NCBI GenBank assembly: GCA_031216915.1
Contig: CM062296.1
Coordinates: 797,959,022 to 798,023,021 of the forward strand
Length of the DNA stretch: 64,000 nt
Reading direction: 5' to 3'
From: Pictodentalium vernedei
Taxonomy: Eukaryota; Mollusca; Scaphopoda; Dentaliida; Dentaliidae
In this document: piece after piece, positions 56,441 through 64,000 of the stretch
Layout: every line of letters starts with the position of its first letter
How positions within the stretch are numbered: position 1 is the stretch's first letter
The notes under the pieces: model-generated
What the model was told of the DNA's origin: nothing
Databases searched by the model: none
The model's input: the letters and a program-made list of their open reading frames with translations, nothing else
Program-made: the position numbers and the translations under genes

Positions 56441-57816
56441 GCATTAATGAAAGGCAGATTCAGAGCATTAGCCGATAGGAAGGCTGACTTGCCAGATTTA
56501 CCAGCAAGTTTATTGATAGCGTCATTCAAAAGTTCAAATGTCCGTGAGACATTCCTGGACTGAGACGGAAACTCTGGGACGGTGTCCCTAAACCAATTAA
56601 AAAATTTGGTGCCCAGTGGCACTATAAGCCTCCTATCAGGCTGAGCAGCATCTTGGTCCGCTGGAACAACATCAGGAAGAAAATGCCGGATTAACTCAAC
56701 GGCGATTTTGTGTTGTTCCGAAAGGGAGAACTCCAATTCATCCATATCCCTTTCACCATCCTGACGGACCTCCTGGATATCTTGGTCGTCCGCTCCCGAT
56801 CCAGCTGCGGAACGTACCGACCCAGCATCATCAGATTCTTCCTGCTCTGATAGGGCTTCTGCCGGATGCTAGGATGCTGCTATGATTTGTGATATCTGTG
56901 ATAGCACGTCCGTTAACGAGGCCTGCAGAGCTGCGGTCTTGCGTGATTTAGCCGCAGGAAGCTCCGTGGACGTTGTCTCTTGCATACTTCTCTTATGCAA
57001 ACATCCAGATGAAGGTGGCCTCGAATCCTTGGCTCCCGGATGGCATGACCTGGCTGTCGAGGAATCTCTGGAAGGCGATGCCGGCTGGATATCGGTGGTC
57101 ACGTAGCCATGGTGCGGTCGAGTACGCTGACGAGAGGAGGAAGAAGCCCTTGATACAGCCTCTCCAGACTGTTTATACACCGGAGCGGCCCGAGGGGTGG
57201 ACGTAAGCTCCGACTGAGGAACGTTTTGTACAACAACATCCGGATATTGTTGTACGAAAGAGAGACCTCTCTCGCTCGCAGCCTGTGAGGAGCTGGACGA
57301 GCTAGGAGCCGAACCCAAAGGCTTCTTCCATCCTAAACCAAGATCTGTCGTCACTGGGTGTGCCTGAGGAATGTTTATAGTGCTCGCAACACCCTTAATT
57401 CTTTCCTGGACCGCAACGGACAAACCCGGGTGCTGTACCATTCGGTAAATAGATGCGACACCGCGCGAGCTAGCGGACGTAGACGCAAACGCCGTCGACC
57501 TTACGGAGGGCCTCTTAGGCAATTGCCGTATATCAATGAGCACTTTTGCCGCTAGCTCTTCTCTGGATTGTGACGACGGATGCGCACTGGAAGACAACAT
57601 CACGATAACATCACCCAATTCTTGTTCCTCTGAAAAAGAGAGTGAAAAACTTGAGTGACCTTGCGGAGAGAGGACCGGCATGTCTTGCTCCCCACTAACA
57701 ATATACCGTGACAAACGTGTCATCCCATTTGGAACATATAGAACAAGGCTTAGTGCGAGTACACTGACTACAATTAATGCAGAAATCATGAGAATCAGAG
57801 AAAGATTTCCTTCCAT
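56380..57816 (-). pseudogene. E5 Gag-like protein
   Basis: One frame of 478 codons split by a single in-frame TAG (56869-56871): 315 residues upstream, 121 in the downstream ORF. N-terminal segment 'MEGNLSLILMISALIVVSVL' looks hydrophobic. The middle is Ser-rich with 'DVVVQNVPQSELTSTPRAAP', 'RPHHGYVTTDIQPASPSRD' and 'SLTDVLSQISQIIAAS'. After the stop come 'MDELEFSLSEQHK' and 'FNWFRDTVPEFPSQ'. The last ~20 codons are foreign. Called Gag-like from its place before RT and sharing with E1/E3; it has no known domain. Related Gag copies have a sense codon at the stop position. Confidence 0.65.
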
Positions 57817-57924
57817 TATAATTTGAACAATAATCTTTCATTGTGAAAATAATCAATCACAGTACCTGCAATAAACCTTGCAAACAAAGATACATAGTAT
57901 AAAAATCCATTATAATAACATGAA

Positions 57925-60082
57925 ATGAAAGTGTCAATCACACTGTAGCTCAACTTGTCAAGACAAAGACATGCATGTGTAGTATGTGACACAGCAATGA
58001 CAAACATCTAGGTAATGACCTGATAACAAAGGTACATATAAAGTATTGTAACGGTCTGTACATAAATACTGACCGTTGCCTGTAACAAATGGAAAAGGTA
58101 AAGTATTGTAAAGGTGGGTAACAGACAGATGCTAAACTAGAAAAGAAAACTTTGAGTCCCAGAGTGGGTCTGACTGAACCCCAAAATAGTTGTTCTCATA
58201 GCACAGTGATAACAAAGGCATCCCAAAACACACTTGTTCCTGTCCCAAGGTGAAAACAAAGGTACCCAAGAAGTTTTGTGAAGATCAATTCATAAATACG
58301 AGCTGTATAGTACTTGTGACAAAAAACTGATTGGACCTAATTTTGGTACAAAATGGCCACTGGTAGCCATCTTGAATTTTGGACAGTACCCAGAAACACT
58401 CATTCTCGTCCCAAGGTGATAACAAAGGTACCCAAGAAGTTTTGTGAAGATCGGTTCATAAATACAGCCTCTACCCTGAGCCGTATTGACATGTGTGCTC
58501 ACATTGTGTAAGTAGCACTGAATAAATCAAAGTTCATCTAATTTGCATAATTTCTGCATGAAAAAAAAAACCCTTATAATATGTGATGTATTCCATTTTA
58601 CTAAACATTCATACAAAAATTTATTCAAATCAGAACTTTCATACAGAAGTTCTGTACAAAAGACTGATTGCACTAATTTTGGTACAAAATGGCTGCTGGT
58701 GGCCATCTTGAATTTCGGACCACACCCAAAAACACTCGCTCTCATCCCACGGTGATAACAAAGGTACCCAAGAAGTTTCGTAAAGATTGGTTCATAAATA
58801 TGGCCTCTAGTCTGAGCTGTATAGAAGTTGTGTACAAAAAACTGATTAGACCTAATTTCGGTACAAAATGGCCACTGGCAGCCATCTTGAATTTTAGACC
58901 GCACCCAGAAACACTCGTTCTCGTCCCAAGGTGATAACAAAGGTACCCAAGACATTTCGTGAAGATGAGTTCATAAATACAGACTCTAGTCTGAGCCATA
59001 TTGACATGTGTACTTACTGTGTGGAAGTCGCATTGAAAAAATCAAAGTTCATCTAATTTGCATAATTTCTGCATGAGGTCTCTCATGTGATGTATCCCAT
59101 GGTACTAAACATTCACACAAAAAATTATTCAAATCAGCACTTTCATATGGAAGTTCTGTGCAAAAATCTGATTGCACCTAATTTTGTACAAAATGGCTGC
59201 CATCGGCCATCTTGAATTTCGGACCGGACCCAAAAACACTCGTTCTCGTCCCACGGAGATACCAAAGGTACCCAAGAAGTTTCGTAAAGATCGGTTCATA
59301 AATACGGCCTCTAGCCCGAGCCGTATTGGCATTTGCACTTACAGTGCTGAAAGTAACACCAAAAACATCAAAATTAGTCTAATTTGCACAATTTACGCAC
59401 GAGAAAAAAACCCGTATTATATGTGATGTATCCCATGGTACTAAACATTCATACAAAAAATTATTCAAATCAAGAGCTTTCATATGGAAGTTCTGTACAA
59501 AAAACAGATTTCTGCATCATCGGTACAAAATGGCAACTGGCAGCCATCTTGAATTTCGGACCGCACCCAAAAACACTCGTTCTCGTCCCACGGTCATAAC
59601 AAAGGTACCCAAGAAGTTTCGTAAAGATCGGTTCATAAATACGGCCTCTAGCCCGAGCCATAGCAGCTTGGCACTTCCAGCTCTGAAAGTAACACTAAAT
59701 AAATCAAAGTCAGTCTAATTTGCATAATTTACGCACGAGAAAAAAACCCGTATTATATGTGATGTATCCCATGGTACTAAACATTTATACAAAACTTTAT
59801 TCAAATCAGAACTTTCATACAGAAGTTCTGTACAAAAAACTGATTTTTGCATCATCGGTACAAAATGGCCACTGGCAGCCATCTTGAATTTCGGACCACA
59901 CCTGAAAACACTCGTTCCCGTCCCAGGGTCATAACAAAGGTACACAAGAAGTTTCGTAAAGATCGGTTCATAAATACGACCTCTAGCCCGAGCCATAGCC
60001 AATTGTTGACGTACGGACAGACGGACAGACGGACTACGGGCCATGACAATAGCTCAAATTTGACTTCGTCAAAGTTGAGCTA
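57925..60082 (+). mobile_element. H7: tandem-core element with TAGCTCAAC ends
   Basis: The 5' context 'atgaaagtgtcaatcacact' and 'tagctcaacttgtcaa' match H4. The 3' end is 'cttcgtcaaagttgagcta'. The unit ('gccatcttgaatttcggacc', 'acaaaggtacccaagaagtt', 'gatcggttcataaatacggc') recurs at a mostly ~335-bp period (58365, 58702, then 59203, 59543, 59878) with one shorter step, as if a dimer of ~167. A short GACA/GGAC microsatellite (60010-60040) precedes the hairpin. It interrupts E5's right arm between 'ataacatga' and 'caattcaaaaag'. Confidence 0.7.
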
Positions 60083-60353
60083 AAAACAATTCAAAAAGAA
60101 AAAAATTTTTGAAAATTTTTTTTCAGAAGAGCCCAAGTTCCCAAAGGGAACCCAGAGCCCAAATGGATCCCAAAAAAACCTAAGTGTGGACAAAAATTTT
60201 AAATCATTCTGAAAAAATTAATGCAACACTTACGGACAATATTAATGTATCTTTATATGAATAATCAAGGCAGAAGACAAGGAATCACTTATCAGAAGCA
60301 ACCGTTGTCAACATAAACAAACAGTGTAAACAAACCAGAAAACTGACTCCAGG

Positions 60354-61489
60354 CAGGGACCAGCCGTGAGGGCGACTAGGGCGATTAAGTCGCCCTTCTA
60401 AGCCCAAAGTCGCCTAGAAAAATAGTCGGGGCGATTACAAGTCGCCCTCTAAAAATTGGCCAAAATGAGAAAAGGCTGAACTGAGTGATGCGAGGTTTAC
60501 ATGAAAACGAGTATTTTCAAAAATCGAATGTGCTCGAGTGTGATAAATGGGCATTTTAATTCGTCAAATAAACGTCCATTTATTTGAAATCACACGACAA
60601 GCAATTGTCCATTGTCGCTTTTGGCGGATTTTTTTATTTCTATTTTGTTGCGTTCCAGTCGGAGCTTAAAGTGTCGAAACGAAAATAGGTGACTTACGCG
60701 ACTCAACAAAACAACCCAGTTTGAAAGTAGGTTACGTCGCTTAGGAAGCCGAAAATGTATACACAACGGACGTATTTTATAACACATTATTTTCATTTTG
60801 ATCTGCTGACGACTGTTAACTGTTGGGCTGTCTATTTCCAGAAAAACACGAATGGAATTGAAACACATGAAAAAAAAGCTTTAGTGATGTCAAGAAAAGC
60901 TTTGTACAGGACACAAGTATGCATGTGGACGATCTTGAAAAAGGGTCCTCCTAAACATCGGAATGACATGAAATGATGCGGAATGACACCGGAATGCCAT
61001 AAAAATGATGCGGAATGACATTTCTTTTACAAAATACTCGACCCCAGAATGTATTTTGTTTATTAACTAACAAAGTACTTCCCAAGCAACCTTCTTACAT
61101 CTGGTCCTGTTCACACTTTCAGACTTAGGAAATTATTAGCTTAGTAGACTTTGTTGAAAGGCAACCACAGGAGGGTGATGGGGGATTGGCACGAAGAAGA
61201 GTTGAGGGGTCATGAAGGAGAAGGTAGCAGTGGGGGATTTTCAGTCAATAATTACATTGTGATTTTTTAATCTGGCACAGATGCATCATAGACAACTGGA
61301 CCTGGATTATTTGTACATTAATGGAGGGCCATAAATTGAAAATATGAAGGGGCGGCGGGGGTGGTACATGAATATTCTTAATTTTCCCCACTTGCCTATG
61401 AAGTCTCCCTACATGACTCCGCAGTCTCCCTATTTTTTCTGGAGGGAGACTTGAAGTCTCCCTAAAATTCCCCCCTAGGCTGGTCCCTG
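60354..61489. mobile_element. hAT-like 1.14-kb element with 8-bp duplication
   Basis: The 12-bp ends 'cagggaccagcc' and 'ggctggtccctg' are flanked by exact 'actccagg' (60346-60353, 61490-61497). E1 and E3 show this motif once at the same place ('gactccaggca'). No transposase is seen. Subterminal 'gggcgattaagtcgcccttc' and similar runs self-pair. Confidence 0.85.
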
Positions 61490-61701
61490 ACTCCAGGCAA
61501 TGGTAAATATGGCCCAGTAATCAGTGTCCAATTTAAACACTATCTGATGCTAAACAGAGCCTTCCCCAGAAGAGACTGCAGCATCAGATGGTAGATGCAG
61601 ACCTAAATGCCTAAACACCCCTTGGGTGAGGACGTAAACATGGGGACAGAACAGAAAAAGATTCTGCAACCAAGCCAAAACTCCCCAAAAATTTTTAGTA
61701 A

Positions 61702-61790
61702 GGCCATACAAAGTTGACTGTCTGTTTCTCATGCCATTTTTTCCAAAAAAGCATGTGGGCGGGCGGTTTTTTTTTTTTCTTTTTATTTTC
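61702..61790. repeat. Dispersed repeat, inverse of 29575-29650
   Basis: 'ctgtttctcatgccattttt' and 'gggcgggcggtttttt' mirror 'aaaaaatggcctgagaaaca' and 'aaaaccgcccgc'. It marks the truncation point of E5. Family unknown. Confidence 0.55.
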
Positions 61791-63150
61791 TCCCCGAGAG
61801 GTTGTTTGTGGTAATTTGACCCCCACCCAAACGCCTGGTGGACCACGCAAAATTTCGCAAATATATTGGTTATTCACCACAGGGGTGTTGGGTCGTAAAT
61901 GAAGTGGGGTTTGAATGTTTGTTTTTTCAGTGAAACGTGAAAATTATAACACAGGACGAAAGTCACGAAACGCCTCGTGGGTGAAACGTCTCGGGTTGAA
62001 ACGTCTCTGGGACAAATCAAATGTCGAAGTGCCAACTTTCAGAGATTTATTTTACGAAAAAAAAAAAAAATCCTTTCACAACCTGCCTAATAAAATCGTG
62101 AATCGCAATTTTTCCCCATTATATTCAAAATTATCACAACCCATTTGAACAGGCAGTTCATCCATAAATCATATTTTGTTTAAATCTGAAAATGAAATAC
62201 AAAACGAATGTTTGCGTGTTTTTATTAACCAACTCGACCGCACATACCTGCCTATATGTGATTTATTTTCAATTATGACTGTTACTTTTATATCAAGCAA
62301 CGGTTACTATTAGTTATCCAATTATCCTGCATCTCAAATGCATTTATTTAAATTAACTGGGAAACTCATAACGGTTTCAATTAACAGTACACAAATTCCC
62401 AATGACGGCCATTTACAATACAAATGTTACTAAAAATAAATGCCAGGAGACTGTGTTCCATTCAACATAGCACCTGACTTTGCAGACTTTCTGAGGGTTG
62501 GGGCGAGGGCAATTCCACGCAAGGTAGGACATGACAGGTGAAAATTATAATTGGCTATATCCATTATAAATTGCTTGATTTGTGTAGCCAATATATCAAA
62601 GTTAACTGAAATAACAAAATTTACCGTGAGTTTGTAAGTATTTCTGAAATTTTTAAAAATTATTTGAGGCTATACATTTTAAAGTGTGTTATAACTACAC
62701 CATGGATGTTATTTGCAAAAGAAGTATTCATGTTTTTAGATTGATTAGACTCTTATTTCATGATGTTTATTGAAGAATAAGGTTGTGTGATAATTATTTA
62801 GAAGTCTGGATCATTATTCAAACAAACATATTAATACTCCATTCTTCTGAAGTTATAGGTGTTTACAATGTTACGTCAGTCACGATAAAGTACCTTACAT
62901 TGATGCCATAGAGATAGATATGAACAGAAACCAATGGCATTGTAAAATCTCCTCCTTCATTACAGTTGAAATAAATTGAGCAAATTATTATTTGACTTTA
63001 TGAGATAGAACATAAATATTTTGGCCATTGAAAAATGTCACGTCAGGCACGCGTTACGTCAGTCACAGACTGTTACGTCAGTGACATTGTGAAATTTTCG
63101 CAGACTGCACATGTATTAATTATACAAGACCCTAATTTTGTACAAATTCA
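61791..63150. other. Unassigned A/T-rich region
   Basis: No gene or repeat recognised on either strand. Frames are short and without motifs. 'gttacgtcagt' recurs at about 62870, 63050 and 63070. Confidence 0.5.
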
Positions 63151-63704
63151 TTTTTAGCTCAACTTTGGCGAAGCCAAATTTGAGCTTATGCCATGGCCAG
63201 TCATCCGTCAACAATTCAATACTGCTCGGGCTAGAGGCCATATTTATGACCCAATCTTTACGAAACTTCTTAGGTACCTTTGTTATGACCGTGCGACGAG
63301 AACGAGTGTTTTTGGGCCCAATCCGAAATTCAAGTTGGCCGCTGGTGGCCATTTTGTACAGACTTAAGTGAAATCAGATTGTTGCGCAGAACTTCCGTAT
63401 GAAAGCGCTGATTTGAATAATTTTTTGTATGAATGTTTAGTACCATGGGATACATCACATATAATACAGGTTTTTTTCTCGTACGTAAATTATGCAAATT
63501 AGACTAACTTTGATGTATTTAGTGTTACTTTCAGCACTGTAAGTGCAAATGCCAATACGGCTCGAGCTAGAGGCTGTATTTATAAACCGATCTTTATGAA
63601 ACTTCTTGGGTACCTTTGGTATCACTGTGGGATGAGAACGAGTGTTTTTGGGTGCGGTCCAAAATTCAAGATGGCCGATGGCAGCCATTTTGTACAAAAT
63701 TAGG
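63151..63704 (-). mobile_element. H8: inverted H7-family fragment
   Basis: Begins 'tttttagctcaactttggcg' and hairpin partner 'ccaaatttgagctta', the inverse of the H7 3' end. It is followed by the inverse of the H7 unit ('aaacttcttaggtacctttg', 'ttcaagatggcc'). It is cut off at about 63704 by the next element. Confidence 0.65.
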
Positions 63705-64000
63705 TAGAGGTGAGCCGATTATCGGTATCGGTTATCGGATCGGACCGATAAGTGAATTATCAGCCTGATATCAGTATCGGCAAATTTGATCCTTCTGCCG
63801 ATATTTGCAACTGATATTTTTCAAGAGCAACTGAAAATAGTCATAAATTTTTTACCGTTTTTTATGTGACCAACTTGGACGGAAATAAAAAAAATCGTGC
63901 ACCTAACGTTTTGTAAAGTTAAAAACCGGTGGAAACAATTTGATAACAAGTTTAAAAAAACAACGGTACTTAATGCTTTGAAGCATCAAACATGAAAACT
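63705..64000 (+). mobile_element. Start of a hAT-like element (runs off the window)
   Basis: 'tagaggtgagccgattatcg' followed by repeated 'gtatcgg' and 'ccgata' motifs is the style of hAT ends (TAGAG-type). It begins exactly where the H8 unit is interrupted. The other end lies beyond 64000, so neither the target duplication nor a transposase can be checked. Confidence 0.5.

Larger units (their letters stand above)
51659..61701 (-). mobile_element. E5: DIRS-like retrotransposon with four insertions
   Basis: The left ITR starts at 51659 and the ICR is 51968-52046. Then, on the minus strand, YR (52649-54010), RT-RNase H (53782-55314) and Gag (56440-57816), and a right non-coding arm (57817-57924, 60083-60353, 61490-61701). 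It is interrupted by a MITE (53547), a foreign segment (55322-56440), H7 (57925) and a hAT-like element (60354). The right end is lost at 61701 where unrelated DNA begins, so there is no right ITR. 52047-52648 is non-coding. Confidence 0.8.

Noticed and set aside
1-64000. A novel host defence, biosynthetic or regulatory gene system
   Set aside because: No intact non-transposon protein, cluster or conserved non-coding block could be supported; everything recognisable is mobile DNA or unassigned spacer.

Overview
The window is eukaryotic, repeat-saturated DNA from an invertebrate. I think a bivalve mollusc is most likely. That inference rests on several elements with the 'pearl'/Helentron-associated layout (roughly 160-170 bp tandem core, GGAC-type microsatellite, 3' hairpin), two tRNA-derived SINE copies, and DIRS-type tyrosine-recombinase retrotransposons. 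I find no intact host protein gene, rRNA gene, functional tRNA gene, operon or CRISPR array. Nearly all recognisable coding sequence is broken retrotransposon sequence on the minus strand.

Layout. 1-293: tail of a DIRS-like element (E0). 294-6536: element E1, internally deleted, with a 1-kb DNA transposon (itself holding a foldback element) in its Gag region; an extra terminal-repeat unit follows to 6916. 6917-10290: a tandem-repeat element (H2) with another nested in it (H1, 7534-9178) and a SINE (9495-9856). 10622-18949: a second DIRS family, present as a 1.7-kb left-end block (E2a) followed by a near-complete copy (E2b). 18950-19190: left-end fragment of a third DIRS family (E6). 19846-29364: tandem-repeat element H3, split by the 7.0-kb DIRS derivative E3 (21990-28990). 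30162-30290: orphan E6 circle-junction region. 30539-32961: hAT-like element containing tandem element H4. 33014-33167: truncated SINE. 33821-39740: DIRS element E4, with the most complete reverse transcriptase. 40200-42648: tandem elements H6 and H3'. 42649-49616: E3', a near twin of E3. 51659-61701: DIRS element E5, with a 510-codon RT-RNase H frame, a Gag frame and four later insertions. 61702-64000: unassigned DNA, an inverted tandem element (H8) and the start of another hAT-like element.

How it works together. Each DIRS element reads on the minus strand in the order Gag, RT-RNase H, tyrosine recombinase (YR). It is bounded by inverted terminal repeats (ITRs) of about 200 bp. Beside the left ITR lies an internal complementary region (ICR) made of the complement of the left tip joined to the complement of the right tip. 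In DIRS-1 this region is the template for closing a circular DNA that the YR then integrates. No copy here looks able to move alone: E1 and E3/E3' have internal deletions, E2b has a nonsense codon and a lost RT aspartate, E4 has frameshifts, and E5 lacks the front of RT and carries a MITE in YR.

The most informative observation is that four ITR differences between E3 and E3' appear in both ITRs of each copy. That indicates separate replication of a coding-dead element, presumably mobilised in trans. I did not find a convincing novel host system. The items worth following are the paired ICR/ITR variation, the convergent design of the tandem-core elements, the foldbacks and the overlapping long reading frame. 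All identities were judged by eye, and boundaries are good to a few bases unless a target-site duplication fixes them.
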